Positions 31,109 to 39,532 of a stretch of 64,000 bases of DNA are shown one piece after another. The stretch covers positions 1-64,000 of the forward strand of contig CANLXN010000001.1 in assembly GCA_947495135.1 (NCBI GenBank), written 5' to 3'. Position numbers and translations under genes: made by a program. Under the pieces are notes generated by a model, which was given only the letters and a program-made list of their open reading frames with translations, was not told the DNA's origin and searched no databases. This stretch comes from an uncultured Flavobacteriaceae bacterium (lineage in GTDB: Bacteria > Bacteroidota > Bacteroidia > Flavobacteriales > Flavobacteriaceae). The number at the start of each line of letters is the position of its first letter. Positions within the stretch are counted from its first letter, which is position 1.

Positions 31109-33283
31109 ATGAAGATTCACAACCAACTAAACAGATCTATTTTAATTGCCCTTATTATAATGCTATTGCCAACACTAGTTTTGGCTCAAACCGAAGTGTC
31201 AGGAATCGTTACTGCCAAGAATGGAACTCCTATTTTTGGGGCAAACGTATACCTCGATGGGACCTACGATGGAGCTTCGACCGATATGGAGGGTAAGTTC
31301 ACTTTTGAAACGGAAGAAACAGGTGTTCAAACTTTAATGGTTTCTTACGTGGCTTACGAACCTTTTATGATGGCGGCAGATGTTTCTCAATTCAAGAATA
31401 TTTCAGTAGAACTAAGAGAAGATGTAAATTCTTTGGATGCAGTAGTGATATCTGCGGGAACTTTTGAAGCAGGGGACAATAGTAAGGTGTCTGTCCTTAA
31501 ACCATTAGATGTGGTGACTACGGCAAGTGCTCTGGGAGATTTTGTTGGAGCCTTGCAAACGCTGCCTGGGACGACTACTGTAGCAGAAGATGGACGTTTA
31601 TTTGTGAGAGGTGGAGATGCTGGAGAAACTCAAATTTTTATTGATGGCGTTCGTGTATTTACTCCCTACTCACCAACGACTAACAATGCACCAACTCGAG
31701 GAAGGTATAGTCCGTTTTTATTTGACGGAATTACGTTTTCTACTGGGGGCTATTCGGCAGAATATGGGCAAGCACTTTCTTCTGTACTTCTTTTAAATAC
31801 CATTGATGAACCAGATCAGGAAAAGACAGATATTTCTATTATGAGCGTAGGTGCGGGTCTTGGAAATACGCAAAAGTGGGAAAAAAGTTCGCTAAGTTTT
31901 AATGCAAATTACATAAGCCTTGCTCCTTATGTAGCGGTATTCCCCAATAGAAATGATTGGGAAAAACCTTTTGAAACGTTCTCGGGTGAGACCGTATTTC
32001 GCAGAAAATTTGACAATGGGATTTTTAAGTTCTACGCAGCTTTTGATGCTTCAAATTTTAAATTAACTCAAGAGGACATCAATCTTCCAGAAGGATTGAG
32101 GTTTAGATTAAAAAATAAGAATCTCTATACCAACGCAAGTTATAGTGGGTCGTTAGGGAATAGTTGGAAAATAAATGCAGGGGCAAGTTTGACGCATGCA
32201 AATAATGAAATAGGCGTGGGGGAAAATGATATTGACAATATTGAAAACTCTGCCCACTTTAAATTAAAACTACGGAAGCGTTTTAGTAACCGTGTGAAGT
32301 TAACAGTAGGTGCTGAGCAATTTTTAACCGATTTCGTAGAGGATTTTGAAAACCCTTTTGCCGAAGCACGATATGGCTTCAATAACGGGATTAGTGCGGT
32401 ATTTTCGGAAGCCGATTTTGTATTTTCAAGAAAGCTGGCCATGAAAGTAGGAGCACGTGGAGAGTATAGCGATTTATTTAATGATTTTACATTTTCTCCT
32501 AGAGCGTCGATTGCCTATAAAACGGGCAAATCTAGTCAGGTTTCTATTGCGTATGGAGATTTCTTTCAGCAGCCATTTAATGATATTTTAAAATTTCAGC
32601 AGGAGTTAGAAGCACAAAAGACGCAGCACTATATCCTTAATTATCAGTATTCAGCCAACAGTCGGATTTTTAGAGTGGAGGCCTATCATAAAAAGTATAG
32701 CAATTTAATTACGTACGATACAGAGTTTCCTAGTTTTGATAGTAGTTATGGAAACAACGGAGATGGATATGCACGGGGAATTGATCTTTTTTGGAGAGAT
32801 AATAACAGTATTAAGAATATAGATTACTGGGTGAGTTATTCGCTTTTAGATAGTGAGCGAGCGTATCTCAATTTTCCAACGGCGGCTACTCCTTCGTTCG
32901 CTAATACTCATAATTTTTCAGTAGTAGGTAAATACTTTTTGGCAGATTGGAAGAGCCAGTTTGGATTGAGTTATCAATATGCCAGTGGTAGAAGCTATAC
33001 AAACCCGAATGAACCAGGTTTCTTGCAAGAGAAGACGAGAGATTTTAATAGTTTGAGTTTAAACTGGGCTTATCTTATTTCACAACAAAAAATTCTCTAT
33101 GTTTCTGTGAACAATGTTCTTGCCTTTAAAAATATTAATGGTTACCAATACGCAAATACCCCAGATGTAAATGGTAATTTTAATAGAAGAGGATTACAGC
33201 CAGCAACCGATCAGTTCTTCTTTGTCGGTTTCTTTTGGACCATTAGTGATGATGGAACCGATAACCAGTTGGATAACTTATAA
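31109..33283 (+). CDS. TonB-dependent receptor with carboxypeptidase-like domain
   Basis: 724-residue outer-membrane receptor. Signal peptide (~25), a CarboxypepD_reg-like domain (~28-110, VSGIVTAKNGTPIFGANVYL, GKFTFETEETGVQTL), a plug domain (~115-230, LGDFVGALQTLPGTTTVAEDGRLFVRGGDAGETQIFIDGVRVF) and a 22-strand beta-barrel ending DGTDNQLDNL. It lacks the SusC signature length (~1000 residues) and has no SusD partner, so it probably imports a small metal chelate or other ligand, not a polysaccharide. It leads the TonB-DUF2141-histidine kinase cluster and carries tandem LytTR sites at its promoter. Confidence 0.92.
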   Translation: MKIHNQLNRSILIALIIMLLPTLVLAQTEVSGIVTAKNGTPIFGANVYLDGTYDGASTDMEGKFTFETEETGVQTLMVSYVAYEPFMMAADVSQFKNISVELREDVNSLDAVVISAGTFEAGDNSKVSVLKPLDVVTTASALGDFVGALQTLPGTTTVAEDGRLFVRGGDAGETQIFIDGVRVFTPYSPTTNNAPTRGRYSPFLFDGITFSTGGYSAEYGQALSSVLLLNTIDEPDQEKTDISIMSVGAGLGNTQKWEKSSLSFNANYISLAPYVAVFPNRNDWEKPFETFSGETVFRRKFDNGIFKFYAAFDASNFKLTQEDINLPEGLRFRLKNKNLYTNASYSGSLGNSWKINAGASLTHANNEIGVGENDIDNIENSAHFKLKLRKRFSNRVKLTVGAEQFLTDFVEDFENPFAEARYGFNNGISAVFSEADFVFSRKLAMKVGARGEYSDLFNDFTFSPRASIAYKTGKSSQVSIAYGDFFQQPFNDILKFQQELEAQKTQHYILNYQYSANSRIFRVEAYHKKYSNLITYDTEFPSFDSSYGNNGDGYARGIDLFWRDNNSIKNIDYWVSYSLLDSERAYLNFPTAATPSFANTHNFSVVGKYFLADWKSQFGLSYQYASGRSYTNPNEPGFLQEKTRDFNSLSLNWAYLISQQKILYVSVNNVLAFKNINGYQYANTPDVNGNFNRRGLQPATDQFFFVGFFWTISDDGTDNQLDNL

Positions 33284-33353
33284 CAGTTCAGTCCTTAAAT
33301 TCGACAGTTGGGTAAAACCAATTGTGTAGAATGACCATTTCCGAAGATATTTG
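33283..33353 (+). promoter_or_regulatory. Tandem LytTR-type sites and -7 box (second DUF2141 promoter)
   Basis: ACAGTTCAG (33283-33291, overlapping the last base of the receptor stop codon) and ACAGTTGGG (33304-33312), 21 bp apart, then 33 bp, then GATATTTG (33346-33353), 28 bp before the ATG. Same spacing as the other three sites. It gives the DUF2141-TPR-histidine kinase genes their own controlled promoter downstream of the receptor. Confidence 0.75.
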
Positions 33354-33381
33354 ACTTGTCATTAATTTTAAAACAAACGCC

Positions 33382-33795
33382 ATGCAAACAGTACTCAATT
33401 ATTTAATGCTTTTAGTTACCGGTTTGGTGATGCAAGGGCAGAACAACGTAGAAGTTTCCATCACCAAATTTGATAACAATGAGGGAGTGGTGATGGTTGG
33501 ACTATATAGCGAAGAAGGTCAGTTTTTAAATAAGACCTTTATGAGTTTGACTTCTGAAATTTCCGAAAAGGAAGCTGTCGTAACTTTTACAGATGTACCA
33601 GCGGGATCTTATGCAATCTCTTGCTTCCACGATGAAGACAGCAACGGACAACTGAATATGCGGATGGGAATGTTTCCGTCTGAACCTTATGGTTGTTCTA
33701 ATGGAGCGAAAGGCTTCTTTGGTCCTCCAAAATGGGAAGATGCTGTATTTGAAGTCAAAGAAGGTGAAACGATGAGTGTCGATATTCGACTTTAG
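33382..33795 (+). CDS. Exported DUF2141 protein of the LytTR cluster
   Basis: 137 residues. A short signal sequence (MQTVLNYLMLLVTGLVMQGQ), then DUF2141: VVMVGLYSEEGQFLNK, VTFTDVPAGSYAISCFHDEDSNGQL and GCSNGAKGFFGPPKWEDAVFEVKEG. Paralogue of 13558-13992, with the same promoter type. Possibly periplasmic. The gene lies between the TonB receptor and a histidine kinase, so it may be a signal-transduction or cargo component; its function is unknown. DUF2141 proteins often accompany TonB receptors in flavobacteria. Confidence 0.88.
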   Translation: MQTVLNYLMLLVTGLVMQGQNNVEVSITKFDNNEGVVMVGLYSEEGQFLNKTFMSLTSEISEKEAVVTFTDVPAGSYAISCFHDEDSNGQLNMRMGMFPSEPYGCSNGAKGFFGPPKWEDAVFEVKEGETMSVDIRL

Positions 33796-33870
33796 TGACT
33801 TCGAAAGTCAAGAAGAAGGGAAATATTAATTTTCATCATCAACAAATTATTAAAACTAAATTTATATCTA

Positions 33871-33984
33871 ATGCTCGGAATAATTTTACGTCTACTCGGT
33901 AGGCATAAATCGATTAATGTCCTTTTTTTAGTAAGTGCTGGAGTACTTTGTTTAGGATTGGGACTCAATTTACTTTTAACTTAA
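33871..33984 (+). CDS. 37-residue membrane peptide
   Basis: Short ORF starting MLGIILRLLGRHKSINVLFL and ending SAGVLCLGLGLNLLLT. It has a basic N-terminal third and a single hydrophobic helix. It sits between the DUF2141 gene and the next gene, all on the same strand, in a tightly packed region. No family known. A true small membrane protein is likely given codon regularity, but it could be a chance ORF. Confidence 0.5.
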   Translation: MLGIILRLLGRHKSINVLFLVSAGVLCLGLGLNLLLT

Positions 33985-34015
33985 TAACTTAGTAACTTTA
34001 AATATTTAATTCAAA

Positions 34016-34645
34016 ATGAAAAATTTACTCATTATCGCAATCGCTTTTATCTCATTTACAGGTCTTGCACAGGGCAAATACGAGAAAGGAATGACGAAGG
34101 CATTCGAATTATGGCAGAATGAAAAGCCATGGGAAGCTGCTAATATGTTTGAGCGAATAGCTCAGGCAGAAATGGACAATTGGTTGCCTCCTTTTTATGT
34201 GGCGCAAGTAAATGTCATAAACAGTTTTAACGAAAAAGATGAGACCAAACTAACTGCTCAATTAAAAAAGGCGCAGGACTTTTTAAATGATGCAAAGGCA
34301 TTATCAAAAGACAATGCCGAAATTCTAGTTTTACAAGCGCAATTGTATACGGCTTGGGTGGTCTATGACGGTGCGAAATACGGAATGACGTATTCGCAGA
34401 AAATAGCGCAGCTATATAATGAGGCCTATAAAATTGAGCCAACTAATCCGAGAGTTGCTTTTGGAAAAACAGAATGGGATATGGGGACCGCTCGCTTCTT
34501 TGGGCAAGATACTAGTAAATTTTGTGAGGATCTAAAAAAGGCAGTAGCCTTGTATGAAACTTATGAGCCAAAAGGACCATTTCATCCGCAAGGAGGCGTT
34601 GAATATGCGCGTGGATCGTTGGAGCAGAATTGTAAAGAAGAATAA
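34016..34645 (+). CDS. Exported TPR-like protein preceding the histidine kinase
   Basis: 209 residues. Signal peptide (MKNLLIIAIAFISFTGLAQG). The rest is alpha-helical with TPR-like pairs: KAFELWQNEKPWEAANMFERIAQ, LKKAQDFLNDAKALSKDNAEIL and AQLYNEAYKIEPTNPRVAF. It ends 3 bp before the histidine kinase start. It could sense or scaffold in the periplasm for the kinase; this is inference from position. No catalytic motif. Confidence 0.75.
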   Translation: MKNLLIIAIAFISFTGLAQGKYEKGMTKAFELWQNEKPWEAANMFERIAQAEMDNWLPPFYVAQVNVINSFNEKDETKLTAQLKKAQDFLNDAKALSKDNAEILVLQAQLYTAWVVYDGAKYGMTYSQKIAQLYNEAYKIEPTNPRVAFGKTEWDMGTARFFGQDTSKFCEDLKKAVALYETYEPKGPFHPQGGVEYARGSLEQNCKEE

Positions 34646-34648
34646 TCG

Positions 34649-35980
34649 ATGAAGATTTTAAAAGAACTCGGGAAAGCATTTTTTATTGGATCTCTCATAT
34701 TTGTGATATTGGGGGCTGTTCAATTGTTTTCGGGGACTTTTTACCAGAATGGAAAGCAAATTCTAGTTGCTTTTATTTATAATCAAGTCTATTCGGTAGC
34801 CTTGTACATGGCCAATGTTTTCTTGTTCATGCATTTACTGAAAAAATACAAAGGCGAGCTCTTTAAATTTAAAGTGCTCGTTTTTGCTATTTGCGCCGGA
34901 ATCATGATTTCGTTTGTGGTGATTAGTCTTGTGGAGATGTTTTTACAAACCACCTTCGTAGGACTCACTTTTGCCGAGTTTTGGGAGCAGCTAACACCTG
35001 GAGACTATTATATAAGTATGACCATTTCTATGGTTGTAAACACCATATTCTATGTGGTCTTCTATTATAGGTATCGACAAGAGACCACCGTTAAAGAGCA
35101 AAAAATTATTGCAGGAGCCGCTTCGGCGCAGTTTGATGCTTTAAAGAATCAACTCGACCCCCATTTTCTGTTTAATAGTCTCAATGTCCTCACTAGTTTA
35201 ATTGAAGAGAACCCAGAAGCAGCTACTCGCTTTACCACAGCACTTTCGAAGGTGTATCGATATGTCCTTGAACAGAAAAACAAACAATTGGTTACCGTGG
35301 AAGAGGAGTTAAAATTTGCTAAGCTGTATATGTCGCTTATCAAAATGAGGTTTGAAGATAGTATTGTTTATACACCTCCAACTCAGATTTCGAATCCAGA
35401 TGCTAAGGTGGTTCCGCTATCGCTGCAGCTGCTTTTAGAGAACGCTGTTAAGCATAACAAGGTGACCCCAGATAAGAAGCTTTACATCACTATTTATGAA
35501 GAGAACGGCAACCTAGTGATCAAGAATAATGTACAACCTAAAAACGTAATGCGAGAAAGCACAGGAGTAGGTTTACAAAATATTAGAAAACGTTATTATT
35601 TACTAACAGATCGAAAGGTAGCAATAGAACAAAATCAAAAAGAATTTAAAGTTGCAGTACCGCTGCTTACCAAGAATATTTCTTCTGGAATCCCAAAACA
35701 AGAGGCTTATATCTCGAGCAAGAAATACGATAGGGCAAAGAAAAAAGTAGAGGAGTTAAAAGGGTTTTATATTCACTTTTCCATCTATCTTATCATGATT
35801 CCCGTCTTCATTTATCTCAATGTTAAAAGTACTGGATTTCCATGGGCCTTATTTCCAATTTTAGGATGGGGGGCTGGAGTTGCAGGACACGCTATGGAGA
35901 CCTTTAATTACAATCCGTTTTTAGGAAAGAACTGGGAGGAAAGGAAGGTAAGGGAACTCATGGATAAAGATAATAAGTAG
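34649..35980 (+). CDS. LytS-type histidine kinase fused to a 2TM domain
   Basis: 443 residues. Four N-terminal membrane helices (~12-30, 43-62, 76-99, 121-140) with no periplasmic sensor of size. A LytS/YehU-type kinase follows: phosphorylation box NQLDPHFLFNSLN (H172), YRYVLEQKNKQLVTVEEEL, and a short HATPase with LLLENAVKHN and GVGLQNIRKRYYLL. The C-terminal ~85 residues are a 2TM domain (KYDRAKKKVEELKGFYIHFS...FPWALFPILGWG...GKNWEERK) as found in the four following proteins. A kinase-2TM fusion next to free 2TM proteins points to 2TM domains as partners or modulators of the kinase. Confidence 0.92.
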   Translation: MKILKELGKAFFIGSLIFVILGAVQLFSGTFYQNGKQILVAFIYNQVYSVALYMANVFLFMHLLKKYKGELFKFKVLVFAICAGIMISFVVISLVEMFLQTTFVGLTFAEFWEQLTPGDYYISMTISMVVNTIFYVVFYYRYRQETTVKEQKIIAGAASAQFDALKNQLDPHFLFNSLNVLTSLIEENPEAATRFTTALSKVYRYVLEQKNKQLVTVEEELKFAKLYMSLIKMRFEDSIVYTPPTQISNPDAKVVPLSLQLLLENAVKHNKVTPDKKLYITIYEENGNLVIKNNVQPKNVMRESTGVGLQNIRKRYYLLTDRKVAIEQNQKEFKVAVPLLTKNISSGIPKQEAYISSKKYDRAKKKVEELKGFYIHFSIYLIMIPVFIYLNVKSTGFPWALFPILGWGAGVAGHAMETFNYNPFLGKNWEERKVRELMDKDNK

Positions 35981-36099
35981 TTTAGCTGTTAGGTGCTGTT
36001 AAAGGAAATAGTACTCTTTAAACAGACAGATTATGAGTAAGATCTGGATTGAAAAACGGCGACATTCTTTTTAAATTTCATCAATTTATAGCGCTTTCT

Positions 36100-36170
36100 A
36101 CAGTTCATCCTAAGAAAACTACAGCTCGGTTGTTTTCATTGTAACAAAAGACAAAGGAGCAGTACTTTTA
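36100..36170 (+). promoter_or_regulatory. Tandem LytTR-type sites and -7 box (2TM-LytTR operon)
   Basis: ACAGTTCAT (36100-36108) and ACAGCTCGG (36121-36129), 21 bp apart, then 33 bp, then TACTTTTA (36163-36170) as the -7 box, 24 bp before the ATG. The same spacing as the other three. Since the operon encodes the LytTR regulator, this is likely positive autoregulation. This copy is the least consensus-like (second 9-mer and -7 box each vary). Confidence 0.7.
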
Positions 36171-36193
36171 TAGTGTAATTAAAAACATACATT

Positions 36194-36481
36194 ATGGAAT
36201 TTTCAAATAGCAATACCCAACAGTACAGATACCAACGAGCTAAAGAGCAAGTTGATAAAATAAAAGGATTTTACATACATGCCAGTATTTATGCTATCTT
36301 TTGTTTGGTCTTTATTTGGCTAAACTTACAATCGTCTTATTTTCCTTGGGCTATTTTTCCAATCGCAGGATGGGGACTAGGAGTATTAGGGCACGCCTCC
36401 GATACATTTGAGTTTAATTTATTCTTCGGAAAAGACTGGGAGAAGCGCAAGATCGAAGAGATCATGAAGAAGGATGTTTAA
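36194..36481 (+). CDS. 2TM domain protein 1
   Basis: 95 residues, one 2TM domain: an amphipathic entry helix RYQRAKEQVDKIKGFYIHAS, membrane segment 1 (~31-48), a short turn SSYFPWAIFPIAGWGLGVLGHA (segment 2), and an exit FFGKDWEKRKIEEIMKKD. It is almost identical in layout to the C-terminal domain of the histidine kinase at 34649 and probably associates with it. First gene of the 2TM-LytTR operon. Confidence 0.9.
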   Translation: MEFSNSNTQQYRYQRAKEQVDKIKGFYIHASIYAIFCLVFIWLNLQSSYFPWAIFPIAGWGLGVLGHASDTFEFNLFFGKDWEKRKIEEIMKKDV

Positions 36482-36483
36482 TC

Positions 36484-36516
36484 TACTGAAAGTCTAAATC
36501 AATTAAAATTTCAGTA
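36484..36516 (+). other. Inverted repeat between 2TM genes 1 and 2
   Basis: Perfect 8-bp arms TACTGAAA (36484-36491) and TTTCAGTA (36509-36516) around a 17-base loop, followed by seven As. The last two bases of the left arm's flanking sequence touch the stop region of 2TM gene 1. It may be a stem that tunes mRNA stability or partial readthrough between the genes; it lacks a T-run so is not a standard terminator. Confidence 0.55.
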
Positions 36517-36530
36517 AAAAAATAGAAAAC

Positions 36531-36839
36531 ATGGAACTTGAAGACAAAGAAAGCAAATATATGCGCGCTAAAGATCGCGTTAGAGAAATGAAGAAGTTTT
36601 ATACGAGCTTAGGATTCTACGTGGTCTTCATTGGATTTCTTGCCGCACTTAATTATTACACGAACGAATTTAGATATATGTGGTTTTTATGGGCTGCATT
36701 TGGATGGGGAATTGGACTTATTTTTCAGGCACTCAAAGCATTCAATTGGGCCCCGTTCATGAACAAAGACTGGGAAGATCGAAAGATCAAAGAGTTAATG
36801 GATAAGGACGATGAGGTTTCGAATAACCGTTGGAATTAA
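36531..36839 (+). CDS. 2TM domain protein 2
   Basis: 102 residues. KYMRAKDRVREMKKFYTSLGFY then membrane segment 1, loop with NEFRYMWFLWAAFGWGIGLIFQALKAF (segment 2), and NKDWEDRKIKELMDKDDE. It keeps the (K/R)DWE(D/E)RKI exit motif but is more diverged in the membrane part than protein 1. Third element in the same array of 2TM domains. Confidence 0.88.
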   Translation: MELEDKESKYMRAKDRVREMKKFYTSLGFYVVFIGFLAALNYYTNEFRYMWFLWAAFGWGIGLIFQALKAFNWAPFMNKDWEDRKIKELMDKDDEVSNNRWN

Positions 36840-36848
36840 TAAGGAGCT

Positions 36849-37187
36849 ATGGAACCAGAATCTTACCACAAATACGATCGTGCAAAGAAACAAGTGAAGA
36901 AAATCAAAGATTTTTACGATCACATCAAGATTTTTATAGTTGCCGTTGTTGTTATATTAATAATCCGATTCTATGTAGTGCCCAAATTGGGACTAAATTG
37001 GGACGATGAAAAAGATTTTAACAACTGGCTTAACTGGAATACATATCTCTTTCCAAGTATATGGGCACTGGTTATTTTAATCCATGGATTAATCGTTTTT
37101 AAACCGAAAGTCTTCAGGAAATGGGAAGATCGAAAAATGAAAGAATTCATGCAGAAGGAAGATAAAGCTGAACAAAGATGGGATTAG
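36849..37187 (+). CDS. 2TM domain protein 3
   Basis: 112 residues. KYDRAKKQVKKIKDFYDHIK, two membrane segments (~27-42 and ~68-86), and an exit RKWEDRKMKEFMQKED. The loop is longer than in the others (LNWDDEKDFNNWLNWN) and the exit motif has R-K-W-E-D-R-K. A diverged paralogue in the same operon, 9 bp after protein 2. Confidence 0.85.
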   Translation: MEPESYHKYDRAKKQVKKIKDFYDHIKIFIVAVVVILIIRFYVVPKLGLNWDDEKDFNNWLNWNTYLFPSIWALVILIHGLIVFKPKVFRKWEDRKMKEFMQKEDKAEQRWD

Positions 37188-37257
37188 AATTTTGGATAAA
37201 CGAAACCATATTCTAATAAAGACTTTAACATCAATCAAAAATTAAAACGAACTTATT

Positions 37258-37587
37258 ATGGAGCAGTATAATGAAGATAAGCTGAACAAAGCAAAAAAGA
37301 AAGTTAAGGAGATCAAAGGATTTTATTCTCACTTAACCGTATATATTATTATAAATGTTTTTCTAATATTAGCGCAGATGGGACTTTTCACTCCTGGCGG
37401 ACTCAATTGGGGAATGCCTGGATGGGCTTACTTTACCACTCCTTTTTTCTGGGGTATCGGACTTTTCTTTCACGGATTGTACGTGTTTCAGCACAAATTC
37501 AGGTTCTTTAAAGAATGGGAAGAACGCAAGATTAAACAGTACATGGAAAAAGAAGAAGAAGAGTTGAAAAGCACAAAATGGGATTGA
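37258..37587 (+). CDS. 2TM domain protein 4
   Basis: 109 residues. LNKAKKKVKEIKGFYSHLTVY, membrane segment 1 (~28-48), loop GGLNWGMPGWAYFTTPFFWGIGLFFHGL (segment 2), and FKEWEERKIKQYMEKEEEE. Last 2TM protein before the LytTR regulator; gap to the regulator 83 bp, with no terminator. Confidence 0.88.
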   Translation: MEQYNEDKLNKAKKKVKEIKGFYSHLTVYIIINVFLILAQMGLFTPGGLNWGMPGWAYFTTPFFWGIGLFFHGLYVFQHKFRFFKEWEERKIKQYMEKEEEELKSTKWD

Positions 37588-37670
37588 AAAAATCAAAATT
37601 GAAATCTAATATTAGAAACTCGAAGAAAGCTTAATTTTAACGATCAACTATTAACCATTATCACACAACT

Positions 37671-38426
37671 ATGAAAGTCCTTATTATCGAAGATGAAAAA
37701 CCAGCAGCAAGAAGATTACAGCGTATGCTTGACAGACAAAATGTAGCGGTGGATCAAATGTTACATAGTGTGGGAGAGGCGGTAGAATGGTTTTCTAATA
37801 ATGAGCATCCTGACCTCATATTTTTAGACATACAGTTGAGCGACGGGCTATCTTTTGAAATATTTGATGAGGTTGAGGTGAAAAGCGCGGTAATTTTTAC
37901 AACAGCCTTCGACGAATACGCTTTGCAAGCTTTTAAGCTCAATAGTATCGACTACTTACTAAAGCCAATCGACGAAGAAGAATTGGAGGCAGCCGTAAAC
38001 AAGTTCAAAGAAAGAGTTCCTAAAGCACAAAATCTCCAGCTTAATTTTGACGATATTAAGAAGTTACTCACCAACCCTGTGGAACGGGAATATAAAAAGC
38101 GGTTCACAACTAAGATTGGACAGCATATAAAAATGATTCCTGTGGATGAGATCGAGTGTTTTTATTCTGAAAATAAAGGGACTTATGCACACACCGTGGA
38201 GGGAAGAAATTATTTGCTAGACACTACGTTAGAGCAATTAGAAGAAGAGCTTTCTCCTGAAGTGTTTTTTAGAATCAATCGGAAATTTTACGTGAGTATA
38301 AATTGCATTAAAGATATCATTAGCTATACCAATAGCAGACTTCAATTAAAACTAAATAGTTATAAGGAAGAAGATGTGATCGTAGCTCGAGAACGTGTTC
38401 GTGATTTTAAATTGTGGTTGGAATAA
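37671..38426 (+). CDS. LytTR-family response regulator
   Basis: 251 residues. Receiver domain 1-115: KVLIIEDEKPAARR, phosphoacceptor D53 in PDLIFLDIQLSDG, TTAFDEYALQAF and K-P-I (LLKPIDEEE). LytTR DNA-binding domain ~145-250: KIGQHIKMIPVDEIECFYSENK, then FFRINRKFYVSINCIKDI (LytTR-core). Standard LytR/AlgR-type pairing with the LytS-like kinase at 34649. LytTR proteins bind pairs of 9-mers with 12-13 bp spacers; the four promoters noted above have 12-bp spacers (21 bp start to start), so this protein is inferred to bind them. Confidence 0.95.
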   Translation: MKVLIIEDEKPAARRLQRMLDRQNVAVDQMLHSVGEAVEWFSNNEHPDLIFLDIQLSDGLSFEIFDEVEVKSAVIFTTAFDEYALQAFKLNSIDYLLKPIDEEELEAAVNKFKERVPKAQNLQLNFDDIKKLLTNPVEREYKKRFTTKIGQHIKMIPVDEIECFYSENKGTYAHTVEGRNYLLDTTLEQLEEELSPEVFFRINRKFYVSINCIKDIISYTNSRLQLKLNSYKEEDVIVARERVRDFKLWLE

Positions 38427-38471
38427 AATGATAGACAACAGGAGGGTAATGTTGACCTAGATGAGAGTAGT

Positions 38472-39368
38472 CTAACAAACATATCCCCACTTCAAGGTGT
38501 TTAATAAGAATTCTTTAAATGAAAGTTTTGCAGGCGCAATACCTTTCTCTTTTACTTCAAATGTAGCTTTTTGTCTATTCCATCTTAAAACAATGGTTGG
38601 GTGTTTTATTTGAAGATATTCATCGTATATTTTTTTTAATTCAAGAGCCTGTGTTTGGAAGTGAGCAAAGGAGTCTATGTCCGAATTGCTTTTCATAAGT
38701 TGCTCCATAATGGTCTTGTCGGTAGCGCCAATTGCTTCAAAATCACCGTTTAGAATGGCGTTGAGCGTATGTTCGTTTTTAGATCGATGTACCACTTGGA
38801 TGATTTCATAGTAAGATGTTCGCGTGGGGCTATCTTCTTGCGAATAGTTGAAGGTGGCATGCCCAACACTTTCTGATGACAACCCTAACGGAATTACTTT
38901 GATGCTTACTTCGGTGTCGGTGCCAATTTGTGGGATCTCAATGTCTATATAAAAGTAAGCGTTTGCAGTTGCTTTCTCTTTCAGCTGAGAAGAAAAGAAG
39001 AGTGCTTTTAAGTTCTTCGGAAATAATTGTTCTAATTTCTTATTCGACTTTATCGAATGTGACCAGTCGCAGCCCCATTGTTCTTTTTCAAGAAAAACAT
39101 AAGCTCCAAATGCATCTTTGTAAGCACCAATGGTATGATTACAGTTGCAACCACAAGTTGGAAAGCTTCCCGATATTTTGAGGTATCCGTTTTTGGCATC
39201 GTCTATCAACTCTTCATATGCAACGGTCCCATTCTCGGTGTCCTCAGTGATGGCAGAACTGCAAAGTTTTACTTTACTCCAGAGTTGGGCTTCTAGTTTT
39301 TCATTCTGAGCACTTGTTACAGTTACAACAAACAATAAGAATAGGTATAGAAAATTGAGTCGAAGCAT
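38472..39368 (-). CDS. Exported protein with Cys-rich N-terminal motif
   Basis: 298 residues. Signal peptide (MLRLNFLYLFLLFVVTVTSAQ). A cysteine cluster FPTCGCNCNHTIGAYKDAFGAY, with nearby CDW and LCSS residues, could bind a metal or form disulfides. The rest is mixed alpha/beta with no motif I recognise. Single gene, convergent with the LytTR regulator. Function unknown. Confidence 0.65.
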   Translation of the reverse strand: MLRLNFLYLFLLFVVTVTSAQNEKLEAQLWSKVKLCSSAITEDTENGTVAYEELIDDAKNGYLKISGSFPTCGCNCNHTIGAYKDAFGAYVFLEKEQWGCDWSHSIKSNKKLEQLFPKNLKALFFSSQLKEKATANAYFYIDIEIPQIGTDTEVSIKVIPLGLSSESVGHATFNYSQEDSPTRTSYYEIIQVVHRSKNEHTLNAILNGDFEAIGATDKTIMEQLMKSNSDIDSFAHFQTQALELKKIYDEYLQIKHPTIVLRWNRQKATFEVKEKGIAPAKLSFKEFLLNTLKWGYVC

Positions 39369-39532
39369 AGAATGTAAAGATAGTGTTTAGAACATTGTGT
39401 TTAGAGTCGTCCACTTCTCCCGAATTTGCCGTATACCATCTCAATGTTTACAGATTTTCTCACTTTCATCATACCTAAAAAAGCTTGCCATTATCTAGCT
39501 ATGTTTGATATGGGGGCATTCCTTGGAAATAC

